A DNA stretch of 64,000 nucleotides from Candidatus Sulfopaludibacter sp. SbA3 (lineage in GTDB: Bacteria > Acidobacteriota > Terriglobia > Bryobacterales > Bryobacteraceae). The position numbers and the translations under genes were made by a program. The notes under the pieces were generated by a model that did no database searches, was not told where the DNA came from, and worked only from the letters and a program-made list of their open reading frames with translations. The DNA is taken from the NCBI GenBank assembly GCA_945890485.1, contig CAMDCN010000004.1:1-64000 (forward strand), given 5' to 3'. Below, in pieces: positions 27,303 through 34,342 of the stretch. Every line of letters starts with the position of its first letter. Position 1 is the first letter of the stretch.

Positions 27303-27638
27303 ATGCCGCAGAAGCACGTTCCGCCGGATCCTGAGCGATTTGCGTCGATGTTCGCCGCCCTAGGGACAGGGGCGCGCCTTCGCATTGTGCGGCTTTTGCT
27401 GGCGGCGCATCCGACGGGGTTGGTGGTGAGCGAAATCCAGAGTGAGTTGGGGATTCCGGCTTCGACGCTTTCGCACCATTTAGACAAGTTGCGGCAGCAG
27501 GGATTGGTGGCGGTGGAGCGGCAGGGTACCTTTCTCTGGTACCGGGCGAACCAGGATTCGCTGCGGGAGTTGTTGGACTTTCTTTACGCGGAGTGCTGTA
27601 CGAGGACTTCGGCGAGCAGGAAAGTACAGTCGTCCTGA
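27303..27638 (+). CDS. arsR: ArsR-family arsenic-responsive repressor
   Basis: A 111-residue winged-helix repressor: FAALGTGARLRIVRLLL, then VSEIQSELGIPASTLSHHLDKLRQQGLVAVERQGTFLWYRA. The classical ELCVC sensor is absent. Instead a vicinal pair C98-C99 sits in the C-terminal helix (YAECCTR), like the C95/C96 sensor of Acidithiobacillus ArsR; the third cysteine of that site is not seen. ATG 27303 gives the normal length, while an upstream in-frame start would cross the promoter. It is divergent from the arsM-arsD/arsA operon. The 3' end overlaps the convergent phosphatase by 55 bases. Confidence 0.93.
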   Translation: MPQKHVPPDPERFASMFAALGTGARLRIVRLLLAAHPTGLVVSEIQSELGIPASTLSHHLDKLRQQGLVAVERQGTFLWYRANQDSLRELLDFLYAECCTRTSASRKVQSS

Positions 27639-28465
27639 GGGACGTGGGCTTCGGCGAAGGATTCAAACGCACGGAGGAGGCGGTTGCGCACTTCGGGGAG
27701 TTCGTCGCGGTCGCTATCGGCGAGAAGCTCGGCTAGGCGGTCGTCACCCCACAGATCGCCGGACTGGTTTGCGAGTTCGGTGACGCCGTCTGTAAACAGG
27801 CAGAGGCGGTCACCGGGTTGGAGGTGGAGCGAACCTTGGTCGTAGCGAATATTTTTGCGGACGCCGAGCGGGAGGTTGGCGACACCGGGGAGGTCCGGGG
27901 TGAGGACGGGGATCCAGCCCGAGGATTGTTGGCGGAGGAGGAGCGGCGGATGGCCGGCGTAGGCGAAGTAGAGGTTGCCCTCCTGTTGATGGAAGCTGAG
28001 GATGGCGGCGGTGCTGATGGCTTGGAAGCCGCGGTCGACAACGAGATCGTTGAGGCCGGCGAGGATGGTGGCGCCGTCAAGGGAGTTCATGCTTTCGAGC
28101 AGGAGAGCGTATAGCCATTCACTGATGGCGAGCACTTCGCGACCGTGGCCGCGGACATCGACGATGGCGATGCGGGTGAGGATGTCGTAGGAGCAGACGC
28201 TGAGGTAGTAGATGTCGCCGCCGCCTTCGCCTTCGGCCGATCGGGAGTAGATGCTGGCGGTGAGTCCGCGTGTGCAGACATCCTGAACGATACCTTTGAC
28301 GCCGCCCCAGATCTCGGCGCATTGGATGTGGTGTGGCATGTGACTGTTGAGGTATTCGCTGACGGAGACAGATCCGTTACGACCGAAAAAAGAATCGAGG
28401 GAAACGTTACCGCGTACCGGGAACCGGCGAAGTCTAGAGGCATCCAGACTCTGGATCAGGAGCAA
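27584..28465 (-). CDS. PP2C/SpoIIE-type Ser/Thr phosphatase
   Basis: A phosphatase of the SpoIIE/RsbU (PPM) family of up to 293 residues. GGDIYYLSVCSYDILTRIAIVDVRGHG holds the first metal-binding aspartates; YAGHPPLLLRQ, GDRLCLFTDGVTELANQSGD and the final QDDCTFLLAEV complete the fold. Such enzymes dephosphorylate anti-anti-sigma or signalling proteins. No receiver or sensor domain is attached. The start is uncertain: TTG 28465 gives the full frame shown, ATG 28339 (MPHHIQC) would leave 132 bases free for the bufferin promoter. It overlaps the arsR end by 55 bases. Confidence 0.8.
   Translation of the reverse strand: MLLIQSLDASRLRRFPVRGNVSLDSFFGRNGSVSVSEYLNSHMPHHIQCAEIWGGVKGIVQDVCTRGLTASIYSRSAEGEGGGDIYYLSVCSYDILTRIAIVDVRGHGREVLAISEWLYALLLESMNSLDGATILAGLNDLVVDRGFQAISTAAILSFHQQEGNLYFAYAGHPPLLLRQQSSGWIPVLTPDLPGVANLPLGVRKNIRYDQGSLHLQPGDRLCLFTDGVTELANQSGDLWGDDRLAELLADSDRDELPEVRNRLLRAFESFAEAHVPQDDCTFLLAEVLVQHSA
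28406..28431 (+). promoter_or_regulatory. Putative SigF-type ECF promoter of the bufferin operon
   Basis: GTTACC (28406-28411), exactly 16 bases, then CGAA (28428-28431). As recalled from published work, the Caulobacter SigF promoter is GTAACC-N16-CGAA, so one base differs. The bufferin ATG lies 40 bases downstream with AGGAG at 28458-28462. A matching element precedes the sigma gene at 30516. Promoter activity is inferred. Confidence 0.55.
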
Positions 28466-28471
28466 TAGAGC

Positions 28472-28858
28472 ATGACAAGACGTACCTTTGGAAATCGGAT
28501 TAGCGCGGCGCTGGCTGGAGTTGGCGCGGCGGCACTCATTCGTTCATCCGCGCAGGCGGCCGATAAGAAAGAAAAGCATGTCTGCAAAGGCATGAACGAG
28601 TGCAAGGGACAAGGGGGATGCAAGAGTGGCGAGGGCGGCGCGCCGGGCAAGAACTCATGCAAGGGCAAGGGCGGGTGCGCGACGGTGGCCAAGCATGAGT
28701 GCAAGGGACACAACGAATGCAAGGGGCAGGGCGGGTGCGCGAGCGGTGGGGGTGGCGCTCCGGGGAAGAACTCGTGCAAGGGCAAGGGCGGCTGTCAGGT
28801 TCCCCTGAAGGCTAAGCAGACGCTCCGGCGGCGCCGGTCCGCAAGCCAGGAAGTCTAG
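28472..28858 (+). CDS. bufA2: Bufferin-type metal-binding RiPP precursor with duplicated Cys unit
   Basis: A 128-residue small protein. Residues 1-30 are a leader with twin arginines (TRRTFGNRISAALAGVG) ending at AQA-A, so the core is exported. The core has ten cysteines at 38, 44, 50, 63, 69 and 77, 83, 89, 102, 108, in CKGxNECKGQGGC and GKNSCKGKGGC blocks. The second five repeat the first with a period of 39 residues. This composition, with the DUF692 and DUF2063 genes downstream, marks a BufA2-like bufferin: a periplasmic copper-sequestering RiPP whose cysteines are modified by the MNIO enzyme. The tail is basic (LRRRRSASQEV). AGGAG precedes the ATG by nine bases. Confidence 0.85.
   Translation: MTRRTFGNRISAALAGVGAAALIRSSAQAADKKEKHVCKGMNECKGQGGCKSGEGGAPGKNSCKGKGGCATVAKHECKGHNECKGQGGCASGGGGAPGKNSCKGKGGCQVPLKAKQTLRRRRSASQEV
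28577..28810 (+). repeat. Two-copy 117-bp in-frame tandem repeat inside the bufferin gene
   Basis: Unit 1 (28577-28693, residues 36-74) and unit 2 (28694-28810, residues 75-113) encode the same pattern of five cysteines with only conservative changes outside it. All five cysteine spacings agree exactly with a 39-codon period. This indicates duplication of a single ancestral metal-binding unit. Confidence 0.9.
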
Positions 28859-28869
28859 GACGGGGCGGA

Positions 28870-28907
28870 GCGAGCCGGCCAGTTGAAGAGACCGCTGGCT
28901 GGCTCGC
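28870..28907 (+). terminator. Intercistronic hairpin between bufferin and MNIO genes
   Basis: GCGAGCCGGCCAG (28870-28882) pairs with CTGGCTGGCTCGC (28895-28907): 13 bp including one G-U, with a 12-base loop. A weak T-run (ATTTTA) follows ten bases later, just before the MNIO start. It could act as a partial terminator or as a 3' stabiliser of the precursor mRNA, raising precursor over enzyme. Function is inferred. Confidence 0.6.
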
Positions 28908-28925
28908 CCTGACGCAGATTTTACT

Positions 28926-29756
28926 ATGGCGAATCGATGGCAGCTTCCGGATCTGGGATTCGGCGTAGGGCTACGCAGTGTTCACTGGGCGCACATTCTG
29001 CGCGAACAGCCGGCGGTGGACTGGTTTGAAATCCTCTCGGAGAACTACATGGATACCGAGGGGCGACCGACGTACATGCTGGACCAGATTGCGGAGCGCT
29101 ACCCGATCGTGATGCACGGGGTATCTCTGAACGTAGGGAGCACCGGAGCCCTGGACCGGGAGTATTTGCACAAGCTGAAGCAGTTGGCGCGGCGGACGCG
29201 GGCGCGGTGGGTATCGGACCATTTGTGCTGGACGGGGGTGGCGGGAATCAACACGCATGACCTGCTGCCGATGCCGTATACGGACGAATCGCTGCGGCAT
29301 GTGGCGGGGCGGGTGCGCCAGATTGCTGACATCCTGGAGCGGCCGGTGGTGCTGGAGAACCCGTCGACGTATCTGGAGTTCACGGCTTCGACGTGGCGGG
29401 AATGCGATTTCCTTACAGCGCTGTGCGAAGAGTCCGGATGTGGGCTGCTGCTTGATGTGAACAACGTCTATGTGAGTTCGTTCAACCATGGGCTTGACGC
29501 GGCGGAGTACATCGACGCGCTGCCGGTCGACCGGACGGTGCAGATTCATCTGGCGGGACATACGAACCATGGGACGCACATCCTCGATACGCATAGCGAC
29601 AACGTGATCGACGCGGTGTGGGCTTTGTACCGGAGGGCGACGTCGCGGATGGGACGGGTATCAACTCTACTCGAATGGGACGAGGCGATTCCCTCGTTTG
29701 ACGTGGTTCATGCCGAGGCGTTGAAGGCGCGGGAGTGGTTGCCGGATGCGAAGTGA
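28926..29756 (+). CDS. bufB: MNIO (DUF692) multinuclear iron RiPP-modifying enzyme
   Basis: A 276-residue TIM-barrel protein of the DUF692/MNIO family, iron-dependent oxidases that modify cysteines of RiPP precursors. The start [16 protein letters not shown] and the ligand-bearing segments [70 protein letters not shown] and THSDNV are all typical. The expected substrate is the bufferin encoded 67 bases upstream, with the DUF2063 protein as partner. The stop overlaps the DUF2063 start by 11 bases, so the two are coupled. Confidence 0.93.
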   Translation: MANRWQLPDLGFGVGLRSVHWAHILREQPAVDWFEILSENYMDTEGRPTYMLDQIAERYPIVMHGVSLNVGSTGALDREYLHKLKQLARRTRARWVSDHLCWTGVAGINTHDLLPMPYTDESLRHVAGRVRQIADILERPVVLENPSTYLEFTASTWRECDFLTALCEESGCGLLLDVNNVYVSSFNHGLDAAEYIDALPVDRTVQIHLAGHTNHGTHILDTHSDNVIDAVWALYRRATSRMGRVSTLLEWDEAIPSFDVVHAEALKAREWLPDAK

Positions 29757-30519
29757 ATTGCAGGAGCTGCAGCGATGGATGCAGAGGAGCATTGTAGCCG
29801 GAGAGGAGTTGGACTCTGCCGCGAGCCTGATTCTGCCATCGGCGACACTGAGTCCGTTGGAGCGATTGAATCTTTATCGCGGGATGTATGAGGCGCGGCT
29901 GGTTGAGGCTTTGCGCACGGACTATCCGGGGCTGGTGGCCTTGCTTGGCGAGGAGGTGTTCACCGAGTTGGCGGGGTTCTACATCGAAGCGCATCCTTCG
30001 CGGTCGCACACCTTGAACCGTTTAGGAGATCGGTTGCCGGAGTTTGTCGCCGAGGTGGAGGGACTGCGCCGGGCCGGGATGGTGCAGGACTTGGCGCGGC
30101 TGGAGTTGATGGGAACGGAGGTCTTTGACGAACAGGAGACGTCCGCAGCGGAGTTCCCGCGGACAGCGGGGATGGCGGAGGCGGAGTTGGGTGAGTTACG
30201 GTTTTACACGATCCCGGCCTTGCGGTTGGGTTCGTTTCGATATCCGGTTCACCGATACCTGGCGGCGATCCGGACTGGAGGGATCGCGCCGCGGATACCG
30301 GCCCGGCCAACACGGCTGGCGGTGTTCCGGCGCGACTTCCAAGTGCATCATCTGGTGCTTTCTCCGGGGGCCGCAGCGTTGTTGGGGGCGCTGGCCTCAG
30401 GAGAGGCGTTGGGCGCGGCGATGGAGAAATGTCCAGAGCTGCGCCCGGCGGCGGTGTTTCGTCATTTCCAAAACTGGTCCAGCATTGGCCTGTTTCAGCG
30501 AATCGCCTTGCCCGCGTAA
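29746..30519 (+). CDS. bufC: DUF2063 protein, partner of the MNIO enzyme
   Basis: A 257-residue DUF2063-family protein. The N-terminal helical half carries [22 protein letters not shown] and [28 protein letters not shown], with [19 protein letters not shown] following; the C-terminal half is the leader-binding-like region ending [20 protein letters not shown]. In other bufferin and MNIO operons this protein is thought to present the precursor to the enzyme. The ATG overlaps bufB by 11 bases. A SigF-type motif begins only a few bases before its stop and leads into the sigma gene. Confidence 0.9.
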   Translation: MRSELQELQRWMQRSIVAGEELDSAASLILPSATLSPLERLNLYRGMYEARLVEALRTDYPGLVALLGEEVFTELAGFYIEAHPSRSHTLNRLGDRLPEFVAEVEGLRRAGMVQDLARLELMGTEVFDEQETSAAEFPRTAGMAEAELGELRFYTIPALRLGSFRYPVHRYLAAIRTGGIAPRIPARPTRLAVFRRDFQVHHLVLSPGAAALLGALASGEALGAAMEKCPELRPAAVFRHFQNWSSIGLFQRIALPA

Positions 30520-30541
30520 CTAAAAAGTCGCCGGTGTCGAA
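30516..30541 (+). promoter_or_regulatory. Putative SigF-type ECF promoter of the sigma gene
   Basis: GTAACT (30516-30521), 16 bases, then CGAA (30538-30541): one mismatch to the remembered Caulobacter SigF consensus GTAACC-N16-CGAA. It ends eight bases before the sigma GTG, so the message could start at or next to the start codon. It parallels the element before the bufferin gene and suggests autoregulation. Confidence 0.55.
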
Positions 30542-30549
30542 CGGAAACT

Positions 30550-31128
30550 GTGTTGAACCACAACCTGCCGGCCCGCCCCTATCCCGAGTTGGATGGGGCG
30601 CATCTGAAAGAGCTGATGCTGCGCTACCAACAAGGGGATGCACACGCGGCGGACGAATTGGTGAGCCTGACGACGCCCCTTTTGTCGAGATATCTCTATG
30701 CGACCTCCATGCGCGCGCTTAATCTCGACGACCTGCTGCAGGAGTGCTGGCTGCGGATCCATCGGGCGCGCGGCAGCTACGAACGAGGAGAACCGGTACT
30801 TCCCTGGTTGCTCGCCATCGCGCGGCATACGCGGGTGGACTTCTTCCGGAAGTGGCAGCGGACAGCAGGCAGGGAGCTGGAGCTGCCGGAGACCGTCCGG
30901 ATGCCGGACGCGAAAGGCGATACGATGCAGGCGAAGAACCTGATGAACCTTATCAGCACATTGCCGGAGGGGCAGCGGGAGGTGATCGTGTTGCTAAAGC
31001 TAACCGGGATGACGGCCGAGGAGGTGGCGCGCGCAACGGGTTCCACGGCGGGAGCAGTGAAGCAGAAAGCGTATCGGGCATATCAGGCGATCCGGCAAGC
31101 GATGAACTCTGAGCAGGAGCCGGAATGA
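30550..31128 (+). CDS. ECF sigma factor of the SigF/bufferin type
   Basis: A 192-residue sigma-70 family protein of the ECF class. Region 2 spans about 22-92 (GDAHAADELVSLTTPLLSRYL, then LNLDDLLQECWLRIHRARGSY and PWLLAIARHTRVDFFRK). Region 4 spans about 125-185 (LPEGQREVIVLLKLTGMTAEEVARATGSTAGAVKQKAYRAYQAIRQ). It resembles the sigma factor that drives bufferin genes in Caulobacter under metal stress. Start GTG 30550 (TTG 30553 possible); no convincing Shine-Dalgarno. The stop overlaps the anti-sigma ATG (ATGA), the usual sigma/anti-sigma coupling. Confidence 0.93.
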   Translation: MLNHNLPARPYPELDGAHLKELMLRYQQGDAHAADELVSLTTPLLSRYLYATSMRALNLDDLLQECWLRIHRARGSYERGEPVLPWLLAIARHTRVDFFRKWQRTAGRELELPETVRMPDAKGDTMQAKNLMNLISTLPEGQREVIVLLKLTGMTAEEVARATGSTAGAVKQKAYRAYQAIRQAMNSEQEPE

Positions 31129-31859
31129 ACTGTGACGGCGTAAACAAATGGCTTGCCGAAGGAGCGCCGCAGGGGGACTTGGGCGAGGCGGCGCACGCGC
31201 ATGTAGTCGGCTGCACCGAGTGCCGGGCGCTTTGGGAACTCCTTGAGGAGCCGATTCCAGCGCCGTTGACCTTGCTGCCGCGGCCTCCGGAGTTATGGCA
31301 GGCCGGCGCGGGCGTCGCGGTAGTAGCGGCGGCGGCCATCGGGTTAGCTGTGGCGGTGCGCGGCGGTCCGGGTTGGGCGGCGTTGGACGCGGAGGAGCGC
31401 GTGGCCATAGGCGCCTATGTGGCCTTGTTGCTGGGCCTGCTGACCGTGGCGCTCTGGCGGTTTCGGCGGCCGGCGGGGATTCAACCGGTCGCGCCGGGAT
31501 GGCTGTTGGGAGGCGTGGCGCTGGGCTACCCGGTGCTCGCCGGGGCGCTCTTCGCCTCGCGCTCAGCGGGCGGTATCGAAGAGAACGGATGGAGCTGTTT
31601 GTCGATCGGCTTGAGTGTATCGTTGGGCTCGGGCACCGCGCTTTGGGGCCTTGCGCGGCGCGGGTACCGGGCCGAACGGGTCTGGCTCGGGGGGGTGCTG
31701 GGGGCGGTGGGAGGATTAGTGGGGGTTACGGCGCTGCAGGTGATCTGCCCCGACCAGCATGCGGGACATGTGGCGGTTTGGCATGGGTTAATCGGCTTGG
31801 TGAGTGTGGCGGGCGGGGCGGCGGCAGGTTGGCTGGCATGGAGGCGCGCGGCATGCTAA
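31125..31859 (+). CDS. Anti-sigma factor: zinc-finger N-terminus plus NrsF-like six-TM domain
   Basis: A 244-residue membrane protein. Residues 1-40 hold C3 and H26-x3-C30-x2-C33, the ZAS anti-sigma zinc motif. Residues 58-240 form six membrane helices. The last two helices resemble NrsF (DUF1109): C158 in NGWSCLSIGLS, and C208 in ALQVICPDQHAGHVAVWHGLIGL. The two cysteines are exactly 50 residues apart, the same distance as the functional C131 and C181 of Caulobacter NrsF. It should hold the ECF factor inactive and release it when metal or oxidant reaches the periplasmic cysteines. The ATG overlaps the sigma stop (ATGA). Confidence 0.85.
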   Translation: MNCDGVNKWLAEGAPQGDLGEAAHAHVVGCTECRALWELLEEPIPAPLTLLPRPPELWQAGAGVAVVAAAAIGLAVAVRGGPGWAALDAEERVAIGAYVALLLGLLTVALWRFRRPAGIQPVAPGWLLGGVALGYPVLAGALFASRSAGGIEENGWSCLSIGLSVSLGSGTALWGLARRGYRAERVWLGGVLGAVGGLVGVTALQVICPDQHAGHVAVWHGLIGLVSVAGGAAAGWLAWRRAAC

Positions 31860-31869
31860 AGTTTCACGC

Positions 31870-32334
31870 ATGCCAAGTTCCGTGTCCACCGTAGACGAGT
31901 ATCTCGCTTCCCTTCCCGAAGACCGGCGCACCGCAATTGAGGCGGTGCGGCAAGTGATCCTCGCCAACTTAGACGGGGGCTATGCCGAAGGAATGTCATA
32001 CGGAATGATCGGTTACTTCGTGCCGCACACGGTGTTCCCACCCGGATACCATTGCAACCCAAAAGATCCGCTTCCGTTCGCAGGACTGGCTTCACAGAAG
32101 AACCATATGTCTTTGTACCTGATGTCGCTGTATTTGGGCGGCGACGGCGAGGAAGACAAGTGGTTTGAGACGGAGTGGACCAAGTCCGGTAAAAAGCTAG
32201 ATAAAGGGAAGGCTTGCGTCCGATTCAAGAAGTTGGCGGACCTGGACCTGCGCGTCATCGGCGAGGCGGTGCGGCGCATGCCCTCCCAACGTTACATCGA
32301 ACTCTACCAGAGTGTACGCAAAGGGAAGAAATAA
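31870..32334 (+). CDS. DUF1801 protein
   Basis: A 154-residue cytosolic protein of the DUF1801/YdhG-like superfamily: VDEYLASLPEDRRTAIEAVRQVI, then a GYAEGMSYGMIGYFVP segment and QKNHMSLYLM with a lysine-rich GKACVRFKKLADLDL end. Biochemical role unknown; related frataxin-like folds bind iron, but no such evidence exists here. ATG 31870 lies 11 bases after the anti-sigma stop, and its TAA directly precedes the GTG of the next gene, so it may belong to the bufferin transcript. Confidence 0.85.
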   Translation: MPSSVSTVDEYLASLPEDRRTAIEAVRQVILANLDGGYAEGMSYGMIGYFVPHTVFPPGYHCNPKDPLPFAGLASQKNHMSLYLMSLYLGGDGEEDKWFETEWTKSGKKLDKGKACVRFKKLADLDLRVIGEAVRRMPSQRYIELYQSVRKGKK

Positions 32335-34326
32335 GTGATTGTACTTTTAGTCGCATTGGTTTGGATGACGCCGGCGGATCCACGGCTGACCGTAAGCGGA
32401 TTACCGTGGTTAGTTGAGAATAACCACGAACTGATCCGGCTGCCCAAGCGGCTGGAAGGAGCGTTGCCGAAGGCGGTATGGAATTTGGGCTTGTCGCCAG
32501 CGGGCGGGCGAATTCGATTCCGGACTAACTCGACCTCGCTGACGGTGCGGCTGGAGTATCCGTCGCCGCCGAACATGACCAACATGAGCGACTTCGGGCA
32601 GACGGGAGTCGACGTGTATTTGGATGGTGTTTATCGGGCTTCGGCAATTGCACCGAAGGACGCGGCGCCGGGCAAGGTGACGGAGACCGTCTTGTTCAAA
32701 GACCTGCCCGCGGTGGAGCGGGAGGTGACGCTGTACCTACCGTTGTATAAGCCAGTGAAGGTGATCGGGGTGGCCGTTGATGAGGGGGCGAAGTTGGCCG
32801 CGCCCGCGCGATTTGCGGTGGCCAAGCCGGTAGTGTTCTACGGAACATCCATCACGCAGGGCGGGTGCGCGAGCCGTGCGGGGATGAGCTATCAAGCCAT
32901 ATTGGGCCGGGAACAGAACCTGGACCATGTGAATCTCGGCTTTTCGGGGAATGGGCGGGGCGAGGCCGCGGTGGCCAACATGGTGGCGGAGTTGGATGCG
33001 TCGCTGTTCGTGATGGATTTTTCGCAGAACAATCCGACTCTGGAATCGCTGGTGGAGGTCTATGAGCCGTTTCTGGCCACGCTGCGAGCGAAGCATCCGC
33101 AGACGCCAATTCTGGCCATCACCCCGATTGCCGCCGCGAACAACCCTCCCCGGCTGGTGACGATGCGCGAGCATATTCGGAAAGTGGTTTCGGCGCGGAT
33201 TGCGGCGGGCGACAAGAACCTGACATTGGTCGATGGGTTGGCGCTAATGGGGCCGGGCGAGGTGGACGGGACAGTGGATGGGGTGCATCCGAACGACCTC
33301 GGCTTTCAACGGATGGCAGAGCGGTTGGCGCCGACAGTATCGGCGATTTTGAAGCGCCCTCCGGCGAAGCTGTTGGACGACCGGGAAATCGTGGTTACCT
33401 CTGCCGCAGCGGTGGAGCGGAAACGTGCGGAGTTGATCGAGTTCATCTGGGGGGCGGCGGGATTTCCGAAGGGCCGGCCCGCAAAGTTGGAGAAGGACGT
33501 GGCGAGCCCGATTGCGGGCTTGACGGGGTTGCGCGGCGTCGAGAGATTTACGATCCAGATGCCGGCTGGGCAGGAGAATACGACGCATCATTTGATCCCA
33601 ACGAAAGGGAACGGGCGATTGGTGGTGCTGCACCATGGGCACGCCTGCACGTTTGACGATGCAGGCGACGTGAGGACGGCGGGCATGGCGAAGACAGCGG
33701 CACGGCTGCTGGAGGCGGGTTACGCGGTGCTGCTGGTGCATATGCCGCATTTCCGGCCGGGCGATTGTGCCGGGCCTTCTCACGCGGACCTGTTCGCTTT
33801 ACCGGTGGGCGAAGGATCCGCGTTAAAGCTGTTTCTGGAGCCAACTGCGCAGAGCTTGAATGCCTTGCGAGGAAGGTATAAGCGGGTGGATATGGTGGGA
33901 CTTTCCGGCGGCGGGTGGACGACGACAGTGTATGCGGCTTTGGACCCGACGATCCGGTATAGCTTTCCAGTAGCGGGCGCCGTGCCGCTGCATTTGCGGT
34001 CGTCGGGCTCGATTGGGGATTTGGAGCAATTTCTTCCGGCGTTCTACCGGCGGGCGGGATATCCGGATTTGTATGTGATGGGAGCGATGGGCCGGCAGCA
34101 GATGCATATCTTTAACCGGCGGGATAACTGCTGTTTTGGCGAGGCACAACATGACACGGCGAGGCTGGGGGCTCCCTACGCGGAGGCGTATCGAGGCTTT
34201 GGCGACTCCGTGCAGAAGGTGTTGGGCAACAACGGCCGGTTCCGGGTGGAGATTGACGAAGCCGCGACACAGCACATGATTTCTCCTTGGGCGGTAGGGA
34301 AGATTCTGGAAGCGCTGGGGCAGTAG
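32335..34326 (+). CDS. SGNH (GDSL) esterase fused to an alpha/beta hydrolase
   Basis: A 663-residue protein with two hydrolase domains. A very short hydrophobic start (MIVLLVALVWMTPAD) may be a signal. Residues about 30-160 resemble the N-terminal jelly-roll of GxDLY-type SGNH enzymes (TGVDVYLDG). Residues 165-345 are an SGNH hydrolase with nucleophile S172 in YGTSITQGG and the Asp-His pair in DGVHPND. Residues about 390-660 are an alpha/beta hydrolase: VVLHHGHACTFDD, nucleophile S524 in GLSGGGW and a late His in ATQHMISPW. Both domains look intact. Deacetylation of polysaccharide is a reasonable guess. GTG 32335 follows the DUF1801 stop directly. Confidence 0.82.
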   Translation: MIVLLVALVWMTPADPRLTVSGLPWLVENNHELIRLPKRLEGALPKAVWNLGLSPAGGRIRFRTNSTSLTVRLEYPSPPNMTNMSDFGQTGVDVYLDGVYRASAIAPKDAAPGKVTETVLFKDLPAVEREVTLYLPLYKPVKVIGVAVDEGAKLAAPARFAVAKPVVFYGTSITQGGCASRAGMSYQAILGREQNLDHVNLGFSGNGRGEAAVANMVAELDASLFVMDFSQNNPTLESLVEVYEPFLATLRAKHPQTPILAITPIAAANNPPRLVTMREHIRKVVSARIAAGDKNLTLVDGLALMGPGEVDGTVDGVHPNDLGFQRMAERLAPTVSAILKRPPAKLLDDREIVVTSAAAVERKRAELIEFIWGAAGFPKGRPAKLEKDVASPIAGLTGLRGVERFTIQMPAGQENTTHHLIPTKGNGRLVVLHHGHACTFDDAGDVRTAGMAKTAARLLEAGYAVLLVHMPHFRPGDCAGPSHADLFALPVGEGSALKLFLEPTAQSLNALRGRYKRVDMVGLSGGGWTTTVYAALDPTIRYSFPVAGAVPLHLRSSGSIGDLEQFLPAFYRRAGYPDLYVMGAMGRQQMHIFNRRDNCCFGEAQHDTARLGAPYAEAYRGFGDSVQKVLGNNGRFRVEIDEAATQHMISPWAVGKILEALGQ

Positions 34327-34342
34327 ACTAGCGGGAGATTCT

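Noticed and set aside
28577-28810. Short repeats in the bufferin gene as a CRISPR or minisatellite
   Set aside because: The repeats are in frame with a 39-codon period and conserved cysteines; no spacers or cas genes are present.
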